From positions 62,001-126,000 of the forward strand of contig NZ_CP183333.1 in NCBI RefSeq assembly GCF_048541825.1: DNA of 64,000 bases, read 5' to 3'. The number at the start of each line of letters is the position of its first letter. Position 1 is the stretch's first letter. Source of the stretch: Caulobacter sp048541825. Lineage in GTDB: Bacteria > Pseudomonadota > Alphaproteobacteria > Caulobacterales > Caulobacteraceae. A program made the position numbers and the translations under genes. Shown here one piece after another: positions 16,393 through 25,642 of the stretch. The notes beneath the pieces were generated by a model. It did no database searches. It was not told the origin of the DNA and worked only from the letters and a program-made list of their open reading frames with translations.

Positions 16393-18555
16393 TCAAACCT
16401 GGGCTTTGAGAACATAAATCGCGAATGTTGGGCTCGCGCTGATCCAGCGATCTAGCACCGTCCAGCCACCGCGCGCAGCGATCGCCTCGAAGACCGCAGG
16501 GGCGTATTTATAGGAGTTTTCGGTATGAATGGTTTCGCCGGCCGCGAACCGGAAATCGTGTTCGCCAACCATCACGAGTTGGTCTCGAAGGCTCTCCAAA
16601 TGCATCTCGATCCGGCTCTCGTCGGCGTTCCATACAGCGCGGTGTGCGAAGGCCTGAGGATCGAAAGTCCCGCCAAGGGCGAGATTGATGTGCGCGAGGA
16701 TGTTGAGGTTGAAGGCAGCGGTAGTACCCTGCGCGTCGTCATAAGCCGGCACCAGAACGTCGGGACTTTTGGCCACGTCTGCGCCGACGATAAACAGAGC
16801 CTCTTCGCCAAGGAGCGTCCGAGCGCGACGTAAAAGCTTTTCGGCTTCTTCGGGTGGGAAATTACCAATTGTCGATCCAGGAAAGAACCCCACGCGAGCG
16901 TGCCCCTTCGCGCCCTCCGGCAGATCGATCGCTCGCGTGAAGTCATTTACTAGCGGCTTGACCAAAAGCTTGGGGTAGGTTTCCCGCAAGATTTCAGTCG
17001 CCGTACTCAAGGCGCTTTGGCTGATATCGATGGGCACGTACATTGCCACTTGCGGTGCGGCGTCGAGCACAATGCGGGTCTTTGTGCTAGCGCCGCTGCC
17101 AAACTCGATCAACGCTGCACCCTCGGGGATCCGCGACGCTAGATCCGTCGCTATACTTGATAGCAACGCGGTTTCGGTGCGGGTTAGATAGTATTCCGGC
17201 AATTCGCAGATTGCCTCGAAAAGCTGTGATCCTTTTTCGTCGTAGAAGTACTTAGAAGGTAGAGATTTCGAATTGGCCGATAAGCCGGCGATCACATCTT
17301 CGAGAAAGCTGTTTTCGGGTGTAGGTTCGCTCGTTCGATCGTCATCAGCAAGGCGAACACCTGAAAACATCCACCGGCTAGCGGGATGGAAGAAGTTGCG
17401 ATAGGTCGACCGCGAATGGTCCGGCGGCGTCGCCAGAGAGCCGCCACGCAGGGTCATCTGATTGACCATGAACTTGCCGTTGTACTCCCCTAACGCTCCT
17501 GGTCCTGGCCGGAAGCCAGGAAATGGAGCGTAGGCGCTCGAGGTCCATTGCCAGGTCTCTTCGAAGAGCTGGCGTATTGATGTGCCTGCTGAAAGGTTCG
17601 TGGCGGCTTCCCACTCAAATTCGGTTGGCAAACGGTACCCGGACCAGGCCGCGAAGGCGACAGCCTCGTAGTAACTCACATGAACCACGGGCGAGTGCGG
17701 ATCCACGGGGTGACGTCCCTGGAGCGTCATGGTGCTCCAACCCTCGCTTTCTCGACGCCAATAGCCAGGCGCTTCCCATCCTTCAGCGCGTGCTTGGGCC
17801 CACCCGTCCGAATGCCAGAACTCGACGCGCAGATAGCCGCCGGCCTCGATGAAAGCCATCCACTCGCCGTTGCTGACCAGGCGGTCTGCCAGTCTGAATG
17901 GCGCGAGATAGACCTGATGACGAGGCCGTTCATTGTCGAAGGCAAAGTCGGTGCCGACCGCGCCAATCTCAACGATTCCGCCAGGAAAGCGACTAAACTG
18001 CAGCGAGCCGGGGCTCACGTAGGTTCTTGGCTGGGTGGACAAATAGGCCGGGCTGAGTGGCGACTGAGCGAAAAGATGGAGGATATCCATCAGAATGAGC
18101 TCCTGATGTTGCTCCTCATGCGCTAGGCCAAGTTCAAGTCTTTCGATGATCTCCGACGTCAACGCGCCATCCAGAAGCTTCGCCATCGCTGTGTCGACAT
18201 GCGCGCGAAAATGACCAACCTCCGTTGCCGAAGGACGGGTGAGCAGGCCTCGTTGTGGGCGCGGCTGCCGCGGCCCGACAGCTTCATAGTAGGAGTTGAA
18301 CAGATAGCTGTAGGCCGGGTCGAAGACCTCGTAGCCTGGCAGGAAGGGCGTGAGCAGGAACGTTTCGAAAAACCAAGTCGTGTGCGCGCGGTGCCATTTT
18401 GTCGGGCTTGCGTCCGCCATTGACTGCGCGCTTTGATCCTCTGGCGACAATGGTCCAGCCAGACTCTCGGTGCGCCGCCGAACAGTGATGTATCGGTCTG
18501 TCGGGGTCTCAAGGGTTGGAGCGAGCCCGACCAGAGATATTTGGTTTGAGGTCAT
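16393..18555 (-). CDS. EgtB-EgtD fusion: ergothioneine sulfoxide synthase plus histidine trimethyltransferase
   Basis: One frame of 720 residues joins two ergothioneine enzymes. Residues ~15-405 are EgtB: a DinB-like domain with iron ligands fitting H58 (HRAHTTWFFE) and H146/H150 (HEEQH), then the FGE-sulfatase domain (NGEWMAFIEAGGY, HVSYYEAVAFAAWSGYRLPT, TYRNFFHPASRWMFSGVRLA). Residues ~415-720 are EgtD: LPSKYFYDEKGSQLFEAI, ELPEYYLTRTE, and the SAM loop EFGSGASTKTR (484-494). EgtD trimethylates histidine; EgtB then couples the product to a thiol with O2. The order is the reverse of fungal Egt1. It resembles OvoA in layout, but the methyltransferase is of the EgtD type. ATG 18555 has AGGAG at the right distance. 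No separate egtB or egtD is nearby. Confidence 0.9.
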   Translation of the reverse strand: MTSNQISLVGLAPTLETPTDRYITVRRRTESLAGPLSPEDQSAQSMADASPTKWHRAHTTWFFETFLLTPFLPGYEVFDPAYSYLFNSYYEAVGPRQPRPQRGLLTRPSATEVGHFRAHVDTAMAKLLDGALTSEIIERLELGLAHEEQHQELILMDILHLFAQSPLSPAYLSTQPRTYVSPGSLQFSRFPGGIVEIGAVGTDFAFDNERPRHQVYLAPFRLADRLVSNGEWMAFIEAGGYLRVEFWHSDGWAQARAEGWEAPGYWRRESEGWSTMTLQGRHPVDPHSPVVHVSYYEAVAFAAWSGYRLPTEFEWEAATNLSAGTSIRQLFEETWQWTSSAYAPFPGFRPGPGALGEYNGKFMVNQMTLRGGSLATPPDHSRSTYRNFFHPASRWMFSGVRLADDDRTSEPTPENSFLEDVIAGLSANSKSLPSKYFYDEKGSQLFEAICELPEYYLTRTETALLSSIATDLASRIPEGAALIEFGSGASTKTRIVLDAAPQVAMYVPIDISQSALSTATEILRETYPKLLVKPLVNDFTRAIDLPEGAKGHARVGFFPGSTIGNFPPEEAEKLLRRARTLLGEEALFIVGADVAKSPDVLVPAYDDAQGTTAAFNLNILAHINLALGGTFDPQAFAHRAVWNADESRIEMHLESLRDQLVMVGEHDFRFAAGETIHTENSYKYAPAVFEAIAARGGWTVLDRWISASPTFAIYVLKAQV

Positions 18556-18818
18556 GAGCGCTCCTGACGGCACACGAGATTCTTTGATGGCCAGTGACGA
18601 CAAGGCCTCGCTACCCTTGACGAGCGCATTCTGGCGCAACGCTTGAACTATGTTGCGGACTGAATCGGCAGCAGCGGAAAAACGAACTTGGCCTACATCG
18701 CGTCGTTGCCAACGACCGTTCCGTTTACAGGAATGCACCATCTCATCGGGAGCGGGCGCGAAGGGACTTGACCTGCCTCTGATCTTTCATCCAGCGCGAA
18801 CCGGAGTCCCGGCACTGG

Positions 18819-19253
18819 TTACGCCGTATGGCGCGGTTTGAGCAACAGGCCGGGCCGTGGAGCTTCCACATTGCGCAGCGGGTCGGCCTTGACGATGGAG
18901 CAGGTCCGCCGCTCACTGATCTCGAACATTGTCCGCAGATGAGCGACGCTTTCGCGCACGGCGGCGGGCCCCACCATTTTGTTGAGAGCAGCTAGTTCAA
19001 CGCTGCCCTGTCGAGCATGGCGTCGGCCAGCAACGACTTGAGCCGCCGGTTCTCCTCCTCCAGCGTCTTCAGCCGCTGGGCCTCCGACACGCTCATGCCG
19101 ACGAACTTAGCCTTCCAGGCGTAGATCGTGCCTTCCGACACGCCGTGTTTGCGGGCCAACTCACCCGCCTTCGCCCCCGCCTCGTTCTCCCGCAGAATCC
19201 CGACGATCTGCTCTTCCGTAAATCTCGCTCGCTTCGTGTCCGCACTCTTAAGG
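18819..19253 (-). pseudogene. IS3-family element remnant: degraded orfA and truncated orfB
   Basis: On the minus strand orfA reads TKRARFTEEQIVGILRENEA, with HGVSEGTIYAWKAKF and a C-terminal leucine-zipper-like region (RLKTLEEENRRLKSLLADAM). It lacks a normal start codon and has a premature TAG just before the expected end. OrfB starts at ATG 18977 (MVGPAAVRESVAHLRTMFEI, SERRTCSIV) and then loses likeness near 18890, stopping at 18819. This is a decayed IS with a breakpoint inside orfB. Confidence 0.8.
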
Positions 19254-19260
19254 GCCAGAA

Positions 19261-19644
19261 TCTAGCCCTGCGCGGAGGAAAAAATCAGTGGTAGGTAAGA
19301 CTTTCCGTCGTTGAGACGGCCTCTGTAAGAGAGCTCAATGCAAGCCCGACTTTGTCGTCACGGGCTCGCCGATGGCTGATGGGGTTCGCCCGGCCTATGA
19401 CCGGCAGCAGATCTAGGCCCGACTAGGTTCAAATTTCTGGTCAAGGTTATTTCGATCAGATCGTGGATGTTCCCACTTGCAAAACGAGGGTGCGCCTGGG
19501 CTCAATAACGGGCGGCTGATGACAGTCGCGGGGATTCCCCTGTATAGATGCACGACATCGTCGCCAAAAATTGGCTTCACAGTCTCATTTCGCCCGAAAA
19601 CCCAAGTTTAGTTTGGCGTCGCGCGACCGACGAAAGACAATACG
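19261..19644. other. Intergenic region between IS remnant and CDP-alcohol phosphotransferase gene
   Basis: Nearly 400 bases with no supported gene on either strand. It is probably partly IS-flanking debris; I see no clear terminator for the operon ending at 19645. Confidence 0.35.
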
Positions 19645-20253
19645 TCAAAAATCACCGAAGAGACGGCGTGCGGCTAGACTTCTTTGGACAACCGTTATCC
19701 CGCACAGGCCTGCGAAAATGGACGCCAGGATGGGGAACCCCGCAGGCCAAAGGCACATCAGCACAAAGGCCAAGATCGTCTCGGTCCCTTCGGCCAAGCC
19801 TGTATTGTAAAAGAAGCTTTTCTCGCCGTGGGCTGTTGTTTCGAGCCCACGCTGCGCCGCTAGGGTCGCAAAGGCGAGGAAGCTAATGCCAGTAAGCGTG
19901 AAAGCTCCCACGAGAACCAAGGCGAATGGGAGATTGGCGGGGTTGGTGAGCCCAAAGCCAACTGGCACCGCAACGTAGAACATGAAGTCGACAACGATAT
20001 CGAGGTACCCCCCAAAATCGGTTTTTCGGGTGGCCCGAGCGACGGCGCCGTCGAGTCCGTCCAGCAAGCGACTTAAGGCGATGAGCGCTAGCGCGGCGCC
20101 GAAATGTCCGGCGGCGATGGACACCCCGGCGGCGAGGCCAAAGGCCCCTCCGACCGCCGTAACTTGATTGGCGGTCACGCCGATCCGCGCCAGCCGCTGG
20201 CCCACCCAGTTGAGTGGCGGATCGATAAGGGGCCGTAGATGCGCGTCGAACAT
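19645..20253 (-). CDS. CDP-alcohol phosphatidyltransferase family membrane protein
   Basis: A 202-residue integral membrane protein with the family catalytic motif: D65-G-L-D68-G..AR in LLDGLDGAVARATRKTDFGG, continuing to D85 and D89. These residues bind metal and the CDP-linked substrate. About five or six hydrophobic helices are visible. The family transfers a CDP-bound phosphatidyl or other phosphoalcohol to a second alcohol; the substrates cannot be read here. It starts 12 nt after the NupC stop with GGGGGAAG upstream, as the third gene of the operon. Confidence 0.85.
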   Translation of the reverse strand: MFDAHLRPLIDPPLNWVGQRLARIGVTANQVTAVGGAFGLAAGVSIAAGHFGAALALIALSRLLDGLDGAVARATRKTDFGGYLDIVVDFMFYVAVPVGFGLTNPANLPFALVLVGAFTLTGISFLAFATLAAQRGLETTAHGEKSFFYNTGLAEGTETILAFVLMCLWPAGFPILASIFAGLCGITVVQRSLAARRLFGDF

Positions 20254-20265
20254 GGCTTCCCCCGC

Positions 20266-21534
20266 TCAGATCAGCGTCACAAGGCCGATAACCGCTCCGG
20301 TCATCGCCGAGGCGCAATTGCCAGCTAGCCATGACTTCATGCCCAGAGCTGCCACCTCCGCTCGGCGGCCTGGCGACAGGGTTGCGATGGTCGACACCAG
20401 CAGCCCCACGCTTGCCAGGTTGGCGACCCCGCACAGTGCATAGGTCACGATCAGCCGGCTGCGCAGGCCGAAGGTCTCGACCGGCAAGGCGGCCAGATCC
20501 AGGTAGGCGACATACTCGTTGAGAATGGTCTTTGTCCCCATCAGGGCGCCCGCCGCCGGCGCCTCGCTCCACTGGACACCCAACGCCCACATCACTGGCG
20601 CGAAGACCCAGCCGAACGTCCGCTTCAACGTGAGCGGCTGACCGTCGACCAGGGGCAGAACGGAAAGCGCCTGATCGACCAGAGCGACCAGAGCAAAGAC
20701 GACGATGATCACCCCGATCACCGCAAGGAACAGCTGAACGCCGTCCATAGTCCCGCGAATAATCGCGTCGATGCTGCTCTCGTAGCGGAGCGTCGACTCC
20801 GGATCATCGGTGCTTGTCTTGCTATCGCCAGGCACCATCAGCCGAGCGATGAGGATAGCGGCCGGTAGCGAGATGAGCGAGGCAGAGATCATATGACCAA
20901 CGGCGTTGGGCACCGTGTGCGAGAGGGTGGTGGCGTAAAGAACCAGGATCGCACCGGAAATCGTCGACATGGTCAGGACCATGACCGAGAAAAGTTCGGA
21001 ACGGCTCATGCGATCGAAGTAGGCGCGAAGGACGAGCGGTGACTCCACTACTCCTAAAAATACGGTCGCACCCGCACCAAGCCCGACGGCTCCGCTGACC
21101 CCCAGGGTGCGCCGCAACGCCCAGGAAAGGCCGCGCACCACCCAGCCTAGGATCCGCCAGTGCCATAGCAACGCCGCTAGGGCCGAGAAAACGATCACAA
21201 GCGGCAGAATCTGGAATGCGATGATGAGAGGAGGCGAGGCCCCTTCCTTCAACGCAAAGGGGATGGGCGCGCCGCCGGTGTAGCCGAACATGTAGCTCGA
21301 CCCGACCAGGGTAGCCTGTTCAATCGCATCCACAGCATGGTTTGCGTAGCCGATCAGGCGCCAGACGAAAGGCACATGGACGATGAGCAACGCGATGCCG
21401 ATCTGCATGGCGACGGCGCCGACGATCCAGCGCCAACTCGGACGGGCTGCGCGGTCTTCCGACACTCCCCAAGCGAGGAGTAGAATGAGAGCAATTCCGA
21501 TCAGGCCCTGGGCCTGGCGTGCGACCTCGATCAT
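20266..21534 (-). CDS. nupC: Concentrative nucleoside transporter (NupC/CNT family)
   Basis: A 422-residue CNT-family symporter. It has the pore-loop segment SSYMFGYTGGAPIPFALKEG, AFQILPLVIVFSALAALLWH, the conserved GATVFLGVVESPLVLRAYF, and the second half with MGTKTILNEYVAYLDLAALP and ALCGVANLASVGLLVSTIAT. It imports nucleosides across the inner membrane with H+ or Na+. It starts 12 nt after the TonB receptor stop. Receptor plus transporter therefore form an outer-to-inner membrane uptake route. Confidence 0.92.
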   Translation of the reverse strand: MIEVARQAQGLIGIALILLLAWGVSEDRAARPSWRWIVGAVAMQIGIALLIVHVPFVWRLIGYANHAVDAIEQATLVGSSYMFGYTGGAPIPFALKEGASPPLIIAFQILPLVIVFSALAALLWHWRILGWVVRGLSWALRRTLGVSGAVGLGAGATVFLGVVESPLVLRAYFDRMSRSELFSVMVLTMSTISGAILVLYATTLSHTVPNAVGHMISASLISLPAAILIARLMVPGDSKTSTDDPESTLRYESSIDAIIRGTMDGVQLFLAVIGVIIVVFALVALVDQALSVLPLVDGQPLTLKRTFGWVFAPVMWALGVQWSEAPAAGALMGTKTILNEYVAYLDLAALPVETFGLRSRLIVTYALCGVANLASVGLLVSTIATLSPGRRAEVAALGMKSWLAGNCASAMTGAVIGLVTLI

Positions 21535-21546
21535 CTCACACCGGCC

Positions 21547-24500
21547 TTAGAACTTCCACGCCAAGCCCAGCTGGAACTGGCGCGGCGGCCCAGCATTACG
21601 CTGGACGAACGGAGCGCCACCTCCGAACTGGACCTGATTTGACGTCGTGGCGGCATTGGCGAATCCAGATTCGTTGTTGGTGTTGAAGACGTTGAAGACG
21701 TCGGCGCTAAGTTCAATCGACCTATGGCGCGCTGGCAGCACGAACCGCACGCCCAGATCCACCGTCGTCGACCACGGCAGGCGATCGGAATTGCGCCGCG
21801 CCCCAGGATAACGATCTGAGTTGCCGACGAAACTTTCCCCGAACGACTGGCCGTCGCCGTTGAGATCCTGGGTCCCGAAGATCGACGCGTCCGGCGTCAG
21901 ATTCACCGGCTGGCCAGATTGGACGAGGGCCGCAAGCGTCAGTGTAAGGCCGTTGAGTGGATACAAAAAGCCCACAGCCGAAATCACATGGCGGCGGTCA
22001 TTGGCGGACGGTCCAAAATCAGCATCGAAGGCGTTTGCGTTTGAGGCGCGGAAATTAATATCGTCCGTGTCGTTGTTCAATGTGGCGAGCGTGTACGACA
22101 GCCTGAAGGCATAGGCGTCCTCGTCCTGCGCCTTATTGATCTGCAGATTTAACGCCTTGTAGGTTGAGCGGCCGGCGGTTTCCGAAACTGTGATCTGCCG
22201 CGCGCCACCCGGCACGACGGCGACAGGGCGGGTGGCATCCGCCGTCGATTGACTGCGGACCAGCCCGAGGAATTGGGCGAGCGCTTGGCGTGCGGCGTTA
22301 TCCGGCTGAGCCCGCAGCAGAGCGACGTTTGCCACTGTCAGCGCGGAAATGTTGGGGGAGAAGGGCGCAGGAGCATTGAGGTCGCGCAGGCGCAACAGAT
22401 TGTACGAGCGGTTGTAGATGAGGTCCGCGCCGACCGTCAGACTTTCGCTTGGCTGATACTGGTACCCAATGCTGAACTGCTGACTGTATGGGCTCTGGTA
22501 GCCGCTCGGGCTCAGGATCCGCGCCTCATTGATCGGCGCCGTACCGCGAAGGCCCTGGACGGCGTCCGGGGCAGGACAGGCGGTGACGGTCGCGCAGGGC
22601 GGGCTGACGGTCAGGTTGCCCGAGAAGGTCAACGGGGCCAGGGGGACGCCGTTCTCTATGAGTCCTACTTTTTGGAGTTCAACAAGTTGGCCCAGAAACG
22701 CCGCTGAGGTGGTGCTGCGTTGGAGCCCGTCAGAGATCACGGCGTAGGGTATCTTGCCGTAGTAAACGCCTGCGCCGAGCCGCAGGGATGAGCGCGCTCC
22801 CGGATGATAGTTGACCGCAAGGCGTGGTGCGAAATTGTCGACGTCGCCGCCGCCTGCACCCTTTGATGTGAGCGAATCGTAGTCCCAACGCACCCCCAGT
22901 GTCGCGGTCAGCGCCGACCCAATCTGCCACTCGTCCTCAGCATATAGGGCCAGCAGTGTCTGGTCGGTCCCGAACGCCGCAGGCTGCAGTTCGACCGAAT
23001 AATCGAGCACCCTTGGATTGAGCACCAGTACATCGGCGGCCGTTAGTCGCGCGCCCACACCTTTCGCGTTCAACGCGGCAAGCGCTGCTGGCGTAAGCTC
23101 AAGGGTGTAGTTTCCATCGCGATTGCCGCCGCCCAGAAGGTGGAAGTCGGATCTGATGATGTCTCCCCCCACGCTGAACCGGTGGTTTCCTGAGCGCCGC
23201 TGCAAGCGATGCTGCGTCTGCCAAGTTTCCTCAAGGTCATTGAAAACATAGCCTGGGTGTCCGACGACGCCGATCGTGAGTCCGGACTGATCCCGGATCG
23301 TGGCCTGCGGGCCCGACGCGCCTTTAGGCTTACCGTAGTTCCAGCGAAACCGGCTGAACTGGAGGGCGCCGTTGTAGGTCCAATCACTGCCCGAATAGCT
23401 TATTGACGCCGCCAGCAGAGCTGAATTGCGGTCTTGGTCGGAGCCCGCAGACGGAAAGGTTACATTCCCACCACCCAGCGAGCCACCGGGGCGGTCGATG
23501 GTGACGAGCCCGATATTGCCCCGAAGCGATACCCTCCATTCGTCATTGAGGTGATGATCCAGTCGCAGGGAGCCGAGCAGAAATTCGTTGTTACCGGTGA
23601 TGTTGGTGACGGTGTTCAGCGCTGGAGCATCAAGGACGTTGGTATTGCGGTCACGAGTATATTCCAGACTGGCGTAGAAGAAGGTCCGGTCGCGAACGAT
23701 AGGCCCGCCAATCGAGGCCCCTGCCTGGCGCCGCTCGAAGCTGTCGCCCACCAGATTGCCGCTAAGGTCCCGTCGGGGGAAGGCAGAGCGAGCGTCCAGT
23801 GGGCGGCCGGGCCGGATGAGGGTGTAGACTTCGCCATGGTAGTCGTTGCCCCCTGAGGGCGTCGTGTAGTTCACGATGCCGTTCGCCGTTCGACCGAACC
23901 CAGCGGAGTAGTTGTTGGCCAGCACGGTCACTTCGCGAGTGAAGCCTAGGGGGACGGGGAATTTTAGCCCGCCCAGGAAGTTCTCGTTATTGTCGAGGCC
24001 GTCGATCAGATAGTTGGTAAACAGCGCGTTTGCGCCGTTGATCGAAACCACCGGCGCCTCGGTAAAGAAGCCCGTCGAGGGCACGACATTCGGCAGGCGT
24101 ACCAGGGCGCTGAGGACATCGCGGCCTTCGATAGGCAGGGCGGCAAGCTCCTCTCGGCCGAGAGACGCTGAGATTTCCGCATTCACCGTATTGACGCGGG
24201 TGATAGCCCGGCTGCCGGTGACGACGACTTCGGCGACGGAGGGCGCAACGACGAGCGTCACCGAACTGGAGAAGTTCGCCCTCAACTCAACCTCCCTAGC
24301 CGCAAGCGCCCTAAAGCCATCGCCGTCAGCAACCGAGATTTGGTAGGCTCCGCCGGTTGCCAGCCCCTCCAGGCGCACCTTGCCGGCGGCGTCGGTCCTC
24401 ATCGTACGGACATAGCCGATCGCTCGGTTCTTAATCTCGACTTCGACGGCCTCGACAGGTTCGCCGGAGTCGGCGCGGACAACCGCGATCTGCAAACCCG

Positions 24501-24579
24501 CCTGCTGGGCCAAGACGGGTGTCGCCGCGGCCAGAGCGACCAAGGCGCCAATTGCTGTTGGTGGAAGCAAAGATCGCAT
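21547..24579 (-). CDS. TonB-dependent receptor, Oar-like, with carboxypeptidase-regulatory-like N-domain
   Basis: A 1010-residue outer-membrane receptor. The signal peptide (MRSLLPPTAIGALVALAAAT) is followed by a CarboxypepD_reg-like beta domain (VRADSGEPVEAVEVEIKNRA). The plug (AALPIEGRDVLSALVRLPNV) and a barrel with Oar-type blocks (YSAGFGRTANGIVNYTTPSG, ERRQAGASIGGPIVRDRTFF) come next. The chain ends in a terminal Phe (FQLGLAWKF), the usual sorting signal. The linked NupC suggests a nucleoside or related ligand. ATG 24579 opens the signal peptide; the frame continues upstream to 24651 without signal character. Confidence 0.92.
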   Translation of the reverse strand: MRSLLPPTAIGALVALAAATPVLAQQAGLQIAVVRADSGEPVEAVEVEIKNRAIGYVRTMRTDAAGKVRLEGLATGGAYQISVADGDGFRALAAREVELRANFSSSVTLVVAPSVAEVVVTGSRAITRVNTVNAEISASLGREELAALPIEGRDVLSALVRLPNVVPSTGFFTEAPVVSINGANALFTNYLIDGLDNNENFLGGLKFPVPLGFTREVTVLANNYSAGFGRTANGIVNYTTPSGGNDYHGEVYTLIRPGRPLDARSAFPRRDLSGNLVGDSFERRQAGASIGGPIVRDRTFFYASLEYTRDRNTNVLDAPALNTVTNITGNNEFLLGSLRLDHHLNDEWRVSLRGNIGLVTIDRPGGSLGGGNVTFPSAGSDQDRNSALLAASISYSGSDWTYNGALQFSRFRWNYGKPKGASGPQATIRDQSGLTIGVVGHPGYVFNDLEETWQTQHRLQRRSGNHRFSVGGDIIRSDFHLLGGGNRDGNYTLELTPAALAALNAKGVGARLTAADVLVLNPRVLDYSVELQPAAFGTDQTLLALYAEDEWQIGSALTATLGVRWDYDSLTSKGAGGGDVDNFAPRLAVNYHPGARSSLRLGAGVYYGKIPYAVISDGLQRSTTSAAFLGQLVELQKVGLIENGVPLAPLTFSGNLTVSPPCATVTACPAPDAVQGLRGTAPINEARILSPSGYQSPYSQQFSIGYQYQPSESLTVGADLIYNRSYNLLRLRDLNAPAPFSPNISALTVANVALLRAQPDNAARQALAQFLGLVRSQSTADATRPVAVVPGGARQITVSETAGRSTYKALNLQINKAQDEDAYAFRLSYTLATLNNDTDDINFRASNANAFDADFGPSANDRRHVISAVGFLYPLNGLTLTLAALVQSGQPVNLTPDASIFGTQDLNGDGQSFGESFVGNSDRYPGARRNSDRLPWSTTVDLGVRFVLPARHRSIELSADVFNVFNTNNESGFANAATTSNQVQFGGGAPFVQRNAGPPRQFQLGLAWKF

Positions 24580-25152
24580 AGTTGAATTCACCTGGATTGA
24601 GGGACCCGCATCCACGCTCCGCGCGGGGGGACGTTCTAGAGGTCTGGGCAATGCTCGCCCTGGCGGCCCCCTATCGCGGATGGGGATCCAGCCAGGGGAA
24701 GGGCGCGCGAAGAATTCCCCTTGGTCAACCGACTCGGTGACGACAGCGCTGGCGGCGGTCCCGCCGGCGCGCTGCTCTACCGAGATAGCGTCAGGCGCGA
24801 ACGCCTCATGCGGGGCGGGGGCGGGGGCGTTGGCGGGGTTCGATTAGTGGCTCGAGCGTTACTGGCTGGAGGGCCAATCTAGCTTCCTCAGTCATGACTC
24901 TTCCTGAAACGAGGGGGCGATCTTCCACGGATGTGTGTGGAGCGCCGCGGCAGTCGATCGCGGGTCTCATCGAGGTAATTCGTTTCCCAGCGCTCCGTGG
25001 TTACAGCCTGTGGTGAATTGGTCAGAATCTTTTTGGACCGAGCTCCAGACTGATCGCCGACGACGCAGGCGCCCTCAATCCGCAGACCTCAAGGTCGCAC
25101 GCACCGATACAGCCACGGGCCTCTAGCAACATCACGACGGCGGTATCGGGAC
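24580..25152. other. Upstream region of the TonB/NupC operon
   Basis: No supported gene. A GC-rich simple tract (GGGGCGGGGGCGGGGGCG near 24815) is present. Should hold the operon promoter; I see no obvious operator or riboswitch. Confidence 0.35.
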
Positions 25153-25413
25153 ATGATGGAGCCCGCCTACATCCTCTTCGAAGCCACCCATGGCGAGTTC
25201 GCCTTCGGCTGTGTCACCGGCTACTTCGCCGCCGTGCAGTTCGACTGGAACAGAAACGACGAAATGGATGAGGCCCAGGGCGACGGATGGGCTGAACTCC
25301 AATCCGACGGCTCCCTCAAGGGCCAAATCTGCTTCCACGGCGGCGGCGAAGCCAACTTCCTCGCCCGGCGCGAGACTTCTTCAACAGCCTCAGATCCCGA
25401 CAAATCGCCTTGA
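25153..25413 (+). CDS. Small conserved protein of the 'DEMDEA.GDGWAEL..DGSL' type
   Basis: 86 residues with the core FDWNRNDEMDEAQGDGWAEL, then QSDGSLKGQICFHGGGEANF and LARR. I recall this pattern from small orphan proteins that recur near integrases and insertion sequences in alphaproteobacteria; no function is known to me. After LARR the frame looks altered: another frame continues DFFNSLRSRQIA, so the C-terminus may be frameshifted. A possible terminator follows at 25550. Confidence 0.6.
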   Translation: MMEPAYILFEATHGEFAFGCVTGYFAAVQFDWNRNDEMDEAQGDGWAELQSDGSLKGQICFHGGGEANFLARRETSSTASDPDKSP

Positions 25414-25549
25414 TCGGTTTGCCCGCCGCATACTCACGGCGAACCCGCACCACTGTCTCCACGACCAACATCCCGATCTCGACCGCCAGGTTAAACCAAG
25501 CCGCGGTGCCTAAACCATCGGAATGAGGGGTCCCTTTTAGGCGCCGATC

Positions 25550-25572
25550 ACCCCGCTAAGGGGGTTCTTTTT
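25550..25572 (+). terminator. Possible rho-independent terminator
   Basis: ACCCC-GCTAA-GGGGG is followed by TTCTTTTT. The stem is short (4-5 bp) but the T-tract is good. It would end transcripts of the small plus-strand gene at 25153. Confidence 0.4.
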
Positions 25573-25642
25573 CCACGCCGCTGCACATTCCCCGGCAAGC
25601 GACGCAACGGTTCTCGTTCATCAGTCTGCGACTCTTTATGTC

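Noticed and set aside
16393..18555. OvoA (ovothiol synthase) as the identity of the fusion
   Set aside because: The methyltransferase half carries the EgtD hallmarks (SKYFYDEKGSQLFEAI, ELPEYYLTRTE), unlike the OvoA methyltransferase.
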